A stretch of DNA of 64,000 bases from Acinetobacter sp. CFCC 10889 (lineage in GTDB: Bacteria > Pseudomonadota > Gammaproteobacteria > Pseudomonadales > Moraxellaceae), in the NCBI RefSeq assembly GCF_003268395.1, contig NZ_LQXQ01000009.1:1-64000 (forward strand). Reading direction: 5' to 3'. Below the pieces are notes generated by a model, which saw only the letters and a program-made list of their open reading frames with translations, had not been told where the DNA came from and did not search any database. Of this stretch, positions 18,290 to 27,797 are shown one piece after another (within the stretch, counting starts at the first letter, position 1; each line of letters starts with the position of its first letter). A program made the position numbers and the translations under genes.

Positions 18290-19171
18290 ATGTCATTTTT
18301 TTTAGAAGTTTTGTTGGGTGGAACGCTGTCAGGTGTGATGTATTCCTTAGTCGCCATCGGCTTTGTATTGATCTACCGTGCTTCAGGTGTTTTTAACTTT
18401 GCACAAGGTGCGATGGTTCTATTTTCAGCTTTGACCTTTGTAAATTTAGTTGAACGTGGTGTGCCGTTTATTGTTGCATTTGCAGTTACTTTATTCATTA
18501 TTTTTATCATGGTGTTATTGATTGATGCTTTGGTATTAAGGCATTTGGTGAATCGTTCCGTCATGACTTTGTTTATGGCGACGTTGGGTTTGAGTTATAT
18601 CATTGAGGGTTTGGCACAAACTTTGTGGGGAACACAGGTTCATGGTTTGGATTTGGGAATCAGCGATAGCCCAATCAATTTTTATGGGATTTTGATCAGT
18701 AAGTTTGATTTATTTGCCACTTTGGTTGCAGGTAGTTTGGTGATCATCTTATCACTGCTATTTAGTAAAACTCGCTTTGGTTTGTCGTTAAGAGCAGTTG
18801 CAGATGATCCACTTGCAGCACAGTCAGTTGGGATTAAATTAAATACGATTTGGATTATGGTTTGGGCGGTGGCAGGTTTTGTGGCACTCGTGGCAGGTTT
18901 GTTATGGGGCGCACGTTTAGGGGTGCAGTTCTCTTTATCTTTGGTGGTGTTAAAAGCTTTACCTGTATTGATTATCGGTGGTTTTAGTTCGATTTCGGGT
19001 GCGATACTGGGTGGGTTGATCATTGGTGCTTCAGAAAAATTAGCAGAAATTTATTTAGGAGGCATTATTGGATCAGGGATCGAAAATTGGTTTCCCTATG
19101 TACTTGCAATTTTATTTTTGTTGTTCCGTCCACATGGTTTATTTGGACAGCAACAGGTTGCGAGGGTTTAG
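18290..19171 (+). CDS. Branched-chain amino-acid-type ABC transporter permease (LivH-like)
   Basis: 293 residues and about eight hydrophobic segments. It starts with the characteristic LLGGTLSGVMYSLVAIGFVLIYRASGVFNFAQGAM, containing the LivH signature (N-F-A-Q-G). The cytoplasmic coupling loop with SLRAVADDPLAAQSVGI is present, followed by GGFSSISGAILGG. A GAGGAA ribosome site lies before the ATG. It forms the channel with the next gene product. Confidence 0.9.
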   Translation: MSFFLEVLLGGTLSGVMYSLVAIGFVLIYRASGVFNFAQGAMVLFSALTFVNLVERGVPFIVAFAVTLFIIFIMVLLIDALVLRHLVNRSVMTLFMATLGLSYIIEGLAQTLWGTQVHGLDLGISDSPINFYGILISKFDLFATLVAGSLVIILSLLFSKTRFGLSLRAVADDPLAAQSVGIKLNTIWIMVWAVAGFVALVAGLLWGARLGVQFSLSLVVLKALPVLIIGGFSSISGAILGGLIIGASEKLAEIYLGGIIGSGIENWFPYVLAILFLLFRPHGLFGQQQVARV

Positions 19172-19174
19172 CCA

Positions 19175-20245
19175 ATGTTTATTTTTGATCAAGCAAGACA
19201 ATTTCCACAGCGTTATCAAGATGAAAAGCGTCTATTTAAAATAAAAGAGCATCGAATTATTTTTGCATTTTTATTGGCAATCCTATTTTTATTTGTGCCT
19301 TTTGTAGGTTCTGATTATGTTTTTAATGCCATTTTAGTGCCTTTTTTAGTTCTGGCTTTGGCAGGTTTAGGTTTAAATATTTTAACAGGTTATGCAGGGC
19401 AGTTGTCTTTAGGCTCAGCCGCATTTATGGCTGTAGGTGCTTTTGCAACCTACAACTTAGAGTTAAGAATCCCGCATTTACCTTTATTACTGAGTATCTT
19501 TTTAGGTGGGTTTATTTCTGCCATATTTGGAGTCATCGTTGGTTTACCTAGTCTTAGAATTAAAGGTTTTTACTTAATTGTTTCAACTTTGGCAGCACAA
19601 TTTTTTGTGCCGTGGTTATTTACCCAATATGGCTGGTTTACCAACCACAATGCCTCAGGTGTGATTACAGCACCACCTTTGCATATTTTCGGAATCTCTT
19701 TAGACAGTGCAGTCGGGCATTATTTACTGACTTTAAGCATCGTGGTGGTTTTAACTGTACTGGCACGCAATTTTTTAAATAGCCAATTTGGTCGTGAGTT
19801 TTGTGCAGTAAGAGATATGGAAACCGCTGCAGTGAGTTTAGGGATCAATGTCGGTAAAACCAAGTTATTGGCATTTGCGATTAGTTCCTTTTATTTGGGG
19901 GTGGCTGGTGCGCTGTGGGCATTTGCATATTTGGGTACCATTGAAGCCAATGGTTTAGACCTGACACGATCATTTCAAATTCTTTTCATCATCATTATTG
20001 GTGGCTTAGGCAGTCTTGCAGGTAGCTTTATCGGGGCTGCATTTATTGTGCTGTTACCTATTTTACTCAGTGTGTCAGCGAGTCTTATTTTTGGTCAGGC
20101 AATTGATCAAGCATTATTACAAAATTTGCAAAAAATCATCTTTGGCGTGCTGATTATTTTCTTCCTCATTAAAGAACCTGAAGGTTTAATCCGCTTATTC
20201 AGCAATTTTGCGCAACGTTTGCGTAAGTGGCCGTTGCGCTATTAA
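19175..20245 (+). CDS. Branched-chain amino-acid-type ABC transporter permease (LivM-like)
   Basis: 356 residues and many hydrophobic helices. The LivM hallmark LTGYAGQLSLGSAAFMAVGA is near residue 70. The coupling loop reads FCAVRDMETAAVSLGINVGKTK, followed by GGLGSLAGSFIGAAF. It starts 4 bases after the LivH stop, which implies translational coupling. The N-terminal 25 residues are hydrophilic and cytoplasmic. Confidence 0.9.
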   Translation: MFIFDQARQFPQRYQDEKRLFKIKEHRIIFAFLLAILFLFVPFVGSDYVFNAILVPFLVLALAGLGLNILTGYAGQLSLGSAAFMAVGAFATYNLELRIPHLPLLLSIFLGGFISAIFGVIVGLPSLRIKGFYLIVSTLAAQFFVPWLFTQYGWFTNHNASGVITAPPLHIFGISLDSAVGHYLLTLSIVVVLTVLARNFLNSQFGREFCAVRDMETAAVSLGINVGKTKLLAFAISSFYLGVAGALWAFAYLGTIEANGLDLTRSFQILFIIIIGGLGSLAGSFIGAAFIVLLPILLSVSASLIFGQAIDQALLQNLQKIIFGVLIIFFLIKEPEGLIRLFSNFAQRLRKWPLRY

Positions 20246-20285
20246 GACTAAGACATTAAAAATTTATTTAAAACGAGAGCAATAC

Positions 20286-21704
20286 ATGAAATTAATAAAA
20301 AACTTGTGGTTTTGGCTGGTGTTGATCGCAATTGCACTCGCAGCAATTGTATTTTTCACGATTCAAAAAAAGCCAAATGTGAATACAGCAACATCTACGA
20401 CAAATCAGACTTCTTCATCTGAAGCTAGTACATCTACAGTGCAGCTCTCAGACAGTAAGGCACAATATTTCCCACTACAAAGTTATCGTGTGGGTGCATA
20501 TGCTGCCGCTGGAACAGGCTTTTTTGGTGGTTTTATTGATTATTTAAAATTGATCAATGCCAAAGGCGGCGTCAATGGGGTGAAATTGGTCTGGTCAGAA
20601 TGTGAAACAGAATATGTGGTTGAAAAAGGTGTTGAATGTTATGAGCGTATGAAAAATGGCTTAAATGGTGCACCTGCTGCAGCAACCAATCCACTTTCTG
20701 TGGGGATTGCCTATGCAACTTTAGAGCGTTCAACAAAGGATAAATTACCATTGATCACCATTAATCATGGTCGTACAGACTCAACTGATGGACGTGTTTT
20801 TCCCTATGCTTTTCCATTACAACTCAATCCATATAGTGAAGTATCCGCGATTATTAACTATCTCGGACAGCAAAGTGGTGGCTTAGATCATCTGAAAGGT
20901 AAAAAAATCGCCGTGCTTTATCATGGATCGCCGTATGGCAAAGAAACCATTCCTGTTCTAGATATATTGGCTAAAAAATACAATTTTGAAGTGACGCATA
21001 TTGAAGTACCTCATCCAGGCAACGAGCAACAATCACAATGGTTAAATATTCGTAGATTACAACCTGATTGGGTGATTTTACGTGGCTTTGGTGTGATGAA
21101 TCCTGTGGCATTAAAAACCGCATAAAAAGTGGGTTATCCAGTGAATAAAATCATTGGGAATATTTGGAGTAATTCTGAGGAAGATGCGGCGCCAGCAGGT
21201 GATGCAGCCAAAGGTTATACCGCAATTACGACACACCCATCAGGTACGAATTTCCCAGTATTACAAGATATTAAAACCTATGTTGTTGATAAAGGTCAGT
21301 CAGATCTAAAAGATATTAATCGTTTTGGTACAGTGAATTATAACTTGGGTGTGGTGAATGGGATTTTAAATGTTGAGGCGGTTCGTGTGGCACAAGCTAA
21401 ATTTGGTCAAAGACCTTTAACAGGAGAAGAGGTACGTTGGGGCTTTGAAAATTTAAATATTGATGATGTGCGTTTAAAAGCGTTAGGTGCAGTCGGTTTA
21501 GTGCAACCTTTAAAACTGTCTTGTTCAGATCATGAGGGTGGTGGTGCAGTACGTTTTCAGCAATGGGATGGACAAAAGTGGAATCTCATTAGTGATTGGG
21601 TACAAGCAGATCGTGCATTGCTGCGTCCAATTATTGAAGAGTCTTCACAAAAATATGCCAAAGAACAAAATATCAAAATCCGTGATTGTTCAACAGAAAG
21701 CTAG
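20286..21704 (+). CDS. ABC transporter substrate-binding protein (LivJ-type) with an in-frame TAA
   Basis: 472 codons from the ATG at 20286 (after AACGAGAGC). An N-terminal hydrophobic segment (FWLVLIAIALAAIVFF) serves as signal or membrane anchor, followed by a Ser/Thr-rich linker of about 30 residues and then the type I periplasmic-binding fold (GTGFFGGFIDYLKLINAKGG...). Codon 280 (21123-21125) is TAA where CAA is expected: ALKTA-stop-KVGYPVNKIIG, and the reading frame is the same on both sides. So this is a nonsense change, unlike the indels elsewhere in the window. The protein would lose its second lobe. The ligand is unknown. It may be a real mutation or a base-call error. Confidence 0.85.
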
Positions 21705-21714
21705 GAGTAGAGTC

Positions 21715-22461
21715 ATGACAAATTTGCTTGATGTGCAAAATATTGAAGTGATTTATGATCAGAGCATTTTAGCACTCAAGCAAGTGAGTTTGGCTGTACC
21801 TCAAGGTGCAATCGTGGCTTTGCTTGGGGCGAATGGTGCAGGAAAAAGTACAACCTTAAAGGCGATTTCTCAGTTATTGGCGAGTGAGAATGGGGCTATT
21901 TTACAAGGAAATATTTTCTATCAAGGGCAATCTATTTTACAGTCGAATCCAAGCCAATTGGTGCAGGATGGTTTAGTTCAAGTGCTTGAAGGACGGCATT
22001 GTTTTGCTAGCCTTACAGTGGAGGAAAATCTAAAAACGGGCGCTTTTGTACGGCATCTTTCCAACGCCAAATTAAAAACTGCATTGGAAAAAATCTATCA
22101 TTATTTTCCAAGATTGGCGGATAAAAAAGCCACATTTGCAGGCTATACCTCTGGTGGTGAACAGCAAATGTTGGCAATAGGGCGGGCTTTGATGACACAG
22201 CCTAAACTGGTGTTGTTGGATGAGCCATCGATGGGTTTAGCACCCAAGATTAGTTCTGAAATTTTTACGTTAATTCAGCATTTAAAACAACATGAAGGGA
22301 TGAGTTTTTTAGTGGCAGAGCAAAATATTCGTTTGGCACAGGATTTCACCGATTTTGCATACTTGATCGAAAATGGTCATGTGCAGACTTCAGGTCATAC
22401 CAAACAACTTTATGAAAGTGGTGTAATTCAACAAGTATATTTTGGACAAAAAGCTTCTTAA
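21715..22461 (+). CDS. Branched-chain amino-acid-type ABC transporter ATP-binding protein (LivF-like)
   Basis: 248 residues from the ATG at 21715, which has AGGAG 7 bases upstream; longer starts overlap the binding-protein gene. Walker A GANGAGKST, the LivF-type VLEGRHCFASLTVEENL, signature YTSGGEQQMLAIGRAL, Walker B LVLLDEPSMGLAP and H-loop FLVAEQN are all intact. It pairs with the LivG-like subunit to drive transport. It is the last gene before a strong terminator, so it closes the operon. Confidence 0.92.
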   Translation: MTNLLDVQNIEVIYDQSILALKQVSLAVPQGAIVALLGANGAGKSTTLKAISQLLASENGAILQGNIFYQGQSILQSNPSQLVQDGLVQVLEGRHCFASLTVEENLKTGAFVRHLSNAKLKTALEKIYHYFPRLADKKATFAGYTSGGEQQMLAIGRALMTQPKLVLLDEPSMGLAPKISSEIFTLIQHLKQHEGMSFLVAEQNIRLAQDFTDFAYLIENGHVQTSGHTKQLYESGVIQQVYFGQKAS

Positions 22462-22487
22462 ATCACTAAAGTCTAGATTTATTTAGA

Positions 22488-22515
22488 AACTCGCATTCTG
22501 ATGCGAGTTTTTTAT
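22488..22515 (+). terminator. Strong intrinsic terminator of the ABC operon
   Basis: A 9-bp perfect stem (AACTCGCAT with ATGCGAGTT), a tetraloop and a run of T residues. Confidence 0.85.
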
Positions 22516-22554
22516 TGCTCATCAAAATGATGGGAAACTTAACTGTTTGAAAAG

Positions 22555-22567
22555 CAACAAATCGTTG
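22555..22567. promoter_or_regulatory. Candidate enhancer (UAS), second copy
   Basis: CAACAAATCGTTG resembles the 16130-16142 element (CAACAATATGTTG) and ends 76 bases before the GG of the -24 box, against 77 in the first promoter. Confidence 0.5.
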
Positions 22568-22640
22568 GAAATATGCAAAGCTAGCATGTTTGAAAATAAT
22601 CACATATAAATAAAAATATTAAAAATCAATAATTTAATAT

Positions 22641-22657
22641 TTGGCATAAAGATTGCG
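22641..22657 (+). promoter_or_regulatory. Sigma54 (-24/-12) promoter of the outer-membrane channel gene
   Basis: TTGGCATAAAGATTGCG: GG and GC are exactly 12 bases apart, with TTGGCA at -24 and TTGCG at -12. It lies 63 bases before the ATG at 22720. Confidence 0.75.
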
Positions 22658-22719
22658 TTACTACAGAGGTGAATTTTATACACGCTTTATTGATACGATT
22701 ATTTTCGAGGAATCTTTTG

Positions 22720-23586
22720 ATGAACAATCAAATAAAAATATTAACAACGGCACTTTTAACATTACTGGCTGTGCAGGCAAAAGCTGTAGATGTGGATGCA
22801 GGGGATTATGATGTTGCACCTGCAGGAACGAGTTTGGCACTGTTATATTTACAACATGCCACACGTGATTCTAGTTATGTTGGCAGCGATAAACAGGCTG
22901 GTCATCCCAAATTAGAATCCAATATTGGCATCGCACGATTTGTACACTATACCGATATTGCAGGTTTTCGTGTTGCCCCCCAAGTGCTGATTCCTTTTGG
23001 AAAACTAGAAGGAAAGGGGGATATTTCAAGCTTAGGTGATGCAAGTAGCTTAGGCGATATCATTGTTGCTGCACCTGTATGGTTACTCAATGATGCTGAA
23101 AGTAAAAGTTATTTTGGAATCACGCCTTATTTATATTTACCAACAGGGGATTATTCAAAAAATGATGCATTAAATATTGGTGAAAATCGTTATAAATTAG
23201 ATGTTCAAGCCGAATACAGTACACGAATTACTCCCAAAATCGCATGGGATGTCGCTGCTGATGTTATTTTTTATGGTGCAAATGATGATATTGCAGGTGG
23301 TGGTAAATTAAAACAAGATGTGGGTTATCAGTTACAAACTAACACTCGCTATTTTTTAAATGATCAATGGGATTTACGAGCAGGATTATCTTATCTTGAT
23401 GCAGGGGATACCAAGCTGAGAGGTCAAACGACGGACAGCTATAAACAAAGCAAATTTTGGGTAGGTACAGCATATTCTCCAACCAGTACGACCAATGTGA
23501 TTTTAAATTATGGTCGTGATTTTGATGTGGAAAATGGGTTTAAAGAGGATAATCGAGTTAATCTTCGTTTGTTAAAAGTATTCTAA
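22720..23586 (+). CDS. Outer-membrane channel of the phenol-degradation MetA family (Phenol_MetA_deg)
   Basis: 288 residues. The ATG at 22720 follows GAGGAA; longer starts are not signal-like. An N-terminal signal peptide (ILTTALLTLLAVQAKA) precedes a beta-rich mature protein with alternating aromatic strands, GDYDVAPAGTSLALLYLQH at the start (family hallmark) and a C-terminal F. Members are thought to be outer-membrane channels for hydrophobic or aromatic compounds in degradation clusters. It has its own sigma54 promoter, so it should be co-induced with the ABC operon and supply its substrate across the outer membrane (inference). Confidence 0.8.
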   Translation: MNNQIKILTTALLTLLAVQAKAVDVDAGDYDVAPAGTSLALLYLQHATRDSSYVGSDKQAGHPKLESNIGIARFVHYTDIAGFRVAPQVLIPFGKLEGKGDISSLGDASSLGDIIVAAPVWLLNDAESKSYFGITPYLYLPTGDYSKNDALNIGENRYKLDVQAEYSTRITPKIAWDVAADVIFYGANDDIAGGGKLKQDVGYQLQTNTRYFLNDQWDLRAGLSYLDAGDTKLRGQTTDSYKQSKFWVGTAYSPTSTTNVILNYGRDFDVENGFKEDNRVNLRLLKVF

Positions 23587-23885
23587 TGAAGTGATGCCAA
23601 TGCGAGTTGATCGCAAGGGTATTTTATAAAATAGATAGATAAGCAAAAGGATTTTGCTTTATCTTTTAAAAGTATTTTTGATTTGAATGGATGAAAATGT
23701 TGAGATTAGTGATAAATGAAATTCAACATCTTGTTTTTTAAATTTTAAAATAATTTATATAATAAATTCTCATTTTATGTATAAGAAAATAATGAATATT
23801 GAAGCATGATATTTATATAAAGTAGTGAATAAAGCTGTACTATGCTTAAACCAACGTAAAAATTCAAAAAAATAGGTTGGTTTCA

Positions 23886-25040
23886 ATGAATATAAAATCT
23901 TCAGAGCGTGTATTTACATTTGAGCGTGAGCACCCTCAAGTGTCGAGTGTACGTGCCAAAGCATTTGTATTTCATGATCCAATCTCTAAACATCTATTAA
24001 AAATAATTGAACGACTTGCACCAAGTGAAGCGCCGATTTTGATTTACGGTGAAACAGGCACAGGTAAAGAATTGGTTGCACGACATATTCATGCTTTGAG
24101 TGGTCGTAAAGGGGCTTTTGTATCTGTCAATTGTGGTGCGATCAATGAGCAATTGGCAGAAAGTGAATTGTTTGGGCATGAAGCGGGTTCATTTACTGGG
24201 GCAGTTGGACAGCGTAAAGGTTGGTTTGAGGTTGCAGATGGTGGAACTTTATTTTTAGATGAAATTGGGGATTTACCTTTAAATTTACAAGTAAAATTAC
24301 TAAGAGTTTTGCAAGAAAAAGAAGTGACACGTGTTGGTGCGCGTCATCCGATTCCAATTAATGTTAGAATTATTTCAGCCACCAATATTGATTTAAATCA
24401 GGCTGTACAAGTTTCAAATTTTAGACAAGATTTATTATTTAGAATAAATATTGCCACAATTGATTTAAAACCATTAAGAGAACGAAAAGGCGATATTTTA
24501 CCTTTGGTAAAGCACTTTATAACAGTGTATCAACATAAATATAAGATCGAACATCATTTTGATATTGAACCCATCGCACTTGCTGCATTATTGGAATATA
24601 AGTGGCATGGTAATATTCGAGAATTAGAAAATGTGATTCATTACGCTGTGTTAATGTCCGATGATGGCATGATTCAAGTAGAACATTTAAAGTTAAAGAC
24701 ACAAAACATTACCCACGATTCTGAGATAATGCTTTCTCAAAGTAAATTTTCTCAAGTTGCTCAGAAGCCTCATTCACCTAATGATCATCAACAATTTAAT
24801 CAAAATGAATTAAGTGCAACACCTTCTTCTTTAGAAATAATCGCTTTGGCATTGTCTAAAATTTTTAAAGATGAGCAATTGCAACAGGATGTTTGGGAAC
24901 ATATTGAGCGTTTAACCATTACTTCAGCTTATTCTGCGACATATTATAATCAAGTAAAAACGGCGGAAAAACTCGGTATTTCTCGTAATATGGTGCGTAC
25001 ATTATTAAAACGCCATCATTTAATTGTGGATGGAAAGTAA
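23886..25040 (+). CDS. Sigma54-dependent transcriptional activator without sensor domain (SfnR-like)
   Basis: 384 residues from the ATG at 23886 (a TTG at 23877 is less likely). An N-terminus of only about 30 residues is followed directly by the AAA+ domain: Walker A GETGTGKE, the sigma54-contacting loop ELFGHEAGSFTGA (GAFTGA type with S for A), Walker B GGTLFLDEIGD and R-finger region FRQDLLFRINI. The C-terminal Fis-type helix-turn-helix is TAEKLGISRNMVRTLLKRHH. With no receiver or PAS/GAF domain it resembles SfnR, a Pseudomonas activator of sulfone use, whose level rather than a ligand sets activity. Its likely targets are the two sigma54 promoters at 16217 and 22641. Confidence 0.85.
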   Translation: MNIKSSERVFTFEREHPQVSSVRAKAFVFHDPISKHLLKIIERLAPSEAPILIYGETGTGKELVARHIHALSGRKGAFVSVNCGAINEQLAESELFGHEAGSFTGAVGQRKGWFEVADGGTLFLDEIGDLPLNLQVKLLRVLQEKEVTRVGARHPIPINVRIISATNIDLNQAVQVSNFRQDLLFRINIATIDLKPLRERKGDILPLVKHFITVYQHKYKIEHHFDIEPIALAALLEYKWHGNIRELENVIHYAVLMSDDGMIQVEHLKLKTQNITHDSEIMLSQSKFSQVAQKPHSPNDHQQFNQNELSATPSSLEIIALALSKIFKDEQLQQDVWEHIERLTITSAYSATYYNQVKTAEKLGISRNMVRTLLKRHHLIVDGK

Positions 25041-25102
25041 AATATCAGTATTTATAAATGGCACATATTCATATTATTTTTATTCGGAATATATTTAAAA
25101 TA

Positions 25103-25133
25103 AAAACCTGATCTCATGAGATCAGGTTTTTTA
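25103..25133. terminator. Bidirectional terminator between the sigma54 activator and cysS
   Basis: A perfect palindrome at 25103-25130 (arms AAAACCTGATCTCA / TGAGATCAGGTTTT) followed by more T residues, between convergent genes. Confidence 0.85.
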
Positions 25134-25150
25134 CAGCAAAGCTTTAATAC

Positions 25151-26608
25151 TTAATCCGCACGACGCCAAATTGTCCCTTGACGGGTATCTTCCAACACCA
25201 CACCTTGATCAAGCAAAGACTGACGAATACCATCCGCTTTAGCAAAATCTTTGGCTTTCTTTGCATCAACACGTTGTTGAATTAAATCCTCGATATCGCT
25301 TTCAGACAGACCGAGTGCTTCCTGACCAATATCAGACTTTAAGAAGTCATCGACATTGTGTTGACCTAAACCCAAAATATGAGTGAGGTAACGTAAAGTC
25401 GAATAGTAAACCGCAGCTTGATCTGCATTTTCTTCTTTGACGGCACGATTGAGTTCTTTAATCACTTCAAATAACACAGCAAGTGCTTCTGAGGTATTGA
25501 AATCATCTCGCATCGCTGTATTGAAACGCTCAACTAAAGTTTCATCTACAGTTTCAGTGCTTTGATTACCATAGACTTGTTCATAGGCTTTAAAGGCATG
25601 ATAGAAACGAGTGAGTGCATTTTTCGCTTCTTTCAATGCAAAGTCAGAGAAGTTTACAGGGCTACGATAGTGTGAAGATACAATGAAATAGCGAATCACT
25701 TCAGGATGGAATTTTTCCATCACATCACGGATGGTAAAGAAATTGCCTAGAGACTTCGACATTTTCTCACCATCGACATTGATGAAACCGACATGCATCC
25801 AATAATTCACATATTGTTCGTCTGTAGACGCTTCTGATTGTGCAATTTCATTTTCATGATGCGGGAAAGTTAAATCTGAACCACCACCATGAATATCGAA
25901 ATGATTACCCAAGCAGCACGTTGACATCGCAGAACATTCAATATGCCACCCCGGACGACCATTGCCCCAAGGTGACGCCCAAGATGGTTCATTTTCTTTG
26001 GCATGTTTCCATAGCACAAAGTCAAATGGATGTTTTTTCTCAACTTCGACATCAACACGTTCAGATGCGCCTGCCTGCATATCTTCAAGTTTACGACCTG
26101 AAAGGCGACCATATTTGGCAAATTTTTCAACTTCAAAATACACATCGCCATTACTTGAAGGATACGCTGTGCCTTTATTGACCAAGTTGCCAATCATGTT
26201 TTGCATTTGGTCGATGTAATCTGTTGCACGTGGTGCTTCATCAGGTTCAGCACAGCCCAAACGTGCAGCATCATCATTCATGGCTTTAATGAAGCGATCA
26301 GTCAATGCTGTAATCGTTTCACCATTTTCATTGGCACGAGCAATGATTTTGTCATCAATATCCGTGATATTACGCACATATTTAACATTCCAACCTTGAC
26401 TACGCAAAAAGCGAATAATGTAGTCAAATGCAACCATGACACGCGCATGTCCAATATGACAGTAATCGTAAACCGTCATACCACATACATACATGTCGAT
26501 ATGTCCTTCTTTACGTGGAACAAATTCAACTTTTTTACGTTGCTCAGAGTTGTAAAGAACAAAAGGTTGCATAGGTTTTCTAAATGCTTCATGAAAATGG
26601 TGAGTCAT
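25151..26608 (-). CDS. cysS: Cysteinyl-tRNA synthetase
   Basis: 485 residues from the ATG at 26608, which has AGGT 5 bases upstream. A start at 26572 (MQPFVLYN), 12 residues shorter, matches the usual family N-terminus but lacks a ribosome site. Class I motifs: HIGH at 51-54 and KMSKS ([10 protein letters not shown]). Zinc ligands: C42 in YVCGMT, then WHIECSAM and [15 protein letters not shown]. It charges tRNA-Cys with cysteine. It stands alone between convergent and divergent neighbours. No abnormality is seen. Confidence 0.95.
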   Translation of the reverse strand: MTHHFHEAFRKPMQPFVLYNSEQRKKVEFVPRKEGHIDMYVCGMTVYDYCHIGHARVMVAFDYIIRFLRSQGWNVKYVRNITDIDDKIIARANENGETITALTDRFIKAMNDDAARLGCAEPDEAPRATDYIDQMQNMIGNLVNKGTAYPSSNGDVYFEVEKFAKYGRLSGRKLEDMQAGASERVDVEVEKKHPFDFVLWKHAKENEPSWASPWGNGRPGWHIECSAMSTCCLGNHFDIHGGGSDLTFPHHENEIAQSEASTDEQYVNYWMHVGFINVDGEKMSKSLGNFFTIRDVMEKFHPEVIRYFIVSSHYRSPVNFSDFALKEAKNALTRFYHAFKAYEQVYGNQSTETVDETLVERFNTAMRDDFNTSEALAVLFEVIKELNRAVKEENADQAAVYYSTLRYLTHILGLGQHNVDDFLKSDIGQEALGLSESDIEDLIQQRVDAKKAKDFAKADGIRQSLLDQGVVLEDTRQGTIWRRAD

Positions 26609-26873
26609 CTTAACCTATGCATTTTTTTTCATAAAGTTAAAATCAAAAGAAACAAGGTTTTTTTGCTTGCATTTTAAGGCGAATACTTTTAAATAATGGA
26701 TGTTTAAGCCTAAGAACAAATTTTGAATAACCACAAACGTGCGATCATTGGGACAATACAATGAATAAAAAGAGTGGTTTTGGTGCAGGAAAATTAGTAC
26801 ATAGAAAGGTTTGGTAGCAATTCCCATAATTTGTTAAACCATAATGAAATTATCAATAAAGTGAGAAAATAGA

Positions 26874-27434
26874 ATGAATTTCGTGTATAAATATGTAAAA
26901 AAAGATGATGCTGACTATCAAAAAATTATTGATTTAGATCAGCGATATATGGAAGAAACACCTAAGGAAATCTTAGAGACGCATAATTACGCATATGCTC
27001 ACTTAGGAGATAAGCGTTATAGAGAGATTTGTTCTATTGGTTCTCGTGGCGCATATATAGTCAGTGATGATGAAAGAAAAATAGTTTTATTAATGATACA
27101 TGAATGCGATGGTGATTATAATTACTGTCAAACACCTGATGCATGGGTTTTATTTTTTGAGCATTATATGATTTTGATCAATTTTTATGATGATTATGAT
27201 CAAGGACTATTAGATAATGGTAACACATGGTATCAGCGTACATATTTAGTAGAACCTTTAGTACTACCTGAATTGATACAGAATCGAGAAGAAGAAATAA
27301 AGCAGTATATTTTGGAAGCTTTAACAACTTATTCGGACAGTGATCATTATGGAAGAATATACCGTAAACTTACAAAACGTGATGCCAAAATAGTTTTTGA
27401 TCAGCCCTATGAATTTAGAGGTTATAACACTTAA
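26874..27434 (+). CDS. Hypothetical acidic protein, candidate orphan immunity protein
   Basis: 186 residues, not recognised. It is rich in D, E and Y, with no signal peptide or membrane segment, so probably a small acidic cytoplasmic protein. Features include the aromatic central stretch WVLFFEHYMILINFYDDYD and a tyrosine-rich C-terminus. Directly behind it (27453-27632) lies the broken end of a HINT-type polymorphic toxin. Arrays of toxin tips and immunity genes have this layout, so an immunity role is plausible but inferred only from position and composition. Codon use is more AT-rich than in neighbouring housekeeping genes. Confidence 0.6.
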   Translation: MNFVYKYVKKDDADYQKIIDLDQRYMEETPKEILETHNYAYAHLGDKRYREICSIGSRGAYIVSDDERKIVLLMIHECDGDYNYCQTPDAWVLFFEHYMILINFYDDYDQGLLDNGNTWYQRTYLVEPLVLPELIQNREEEIKQYILEALTTYSDSDHYGRIYRKLTKRDAKIVFDQPYEFRGYNT

Positions 27435-27452
27435 CTTTTAGATCTATCCTGA

Positions 27453-27632
27453 TATACAGCATTGAAATATCAAGATACTGATTCTGCACAAGGATTGCGT
27501 TTAATTGCTAAGCGTTGGGGTGATAACTCATTATTTAATTCAAAAATGGATATAGCAACAGTATATAATTTTGAAGTTGAAGATGATCATACCTACTTTG
27601 TAGGTGAACAAGGTTTGTGGGTGCATCAATAA
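27453..27632 (+). pseudogene. Remnant of a polymorphic toxin: C-terminal end of a pretoxin HINT domain
   Basis: After an in-frame TGA at 27450-27452 the frame reads YTALKYQDTDSAQGL... and ends VYNFEVEDDHTYFVGEQGLWVHQ before TAA. The motif V-x-N-F-E-V-x-D-x-H-T-Y-F-V-G-x-x-G-x-x-V-H is the hallmark of the HINT (intein-like) domain that precedes the toxin tip in Rhs/CdiA-type proteins. Here there is no start codon, and no toxin domain follows the last HQ. It is best read as a decayed orphan toxin module beside the immunity-like gene at 26874. Confidence 0.7.
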
Positions 27633-27797
27633 AAATCGTAAATTCTGCCACTCTACATAAATTATGCACATTCTTTGCTAAGAAAATGAAATTTATACAT
27701 TTAGAAAATACCTTAGCTGCATAGCTATGATAAAATTGCCAAAATTATTTTTTGCTTGCAGAGAGTGATCCTCTCGCAAAGATCAGGTAAATCGACT

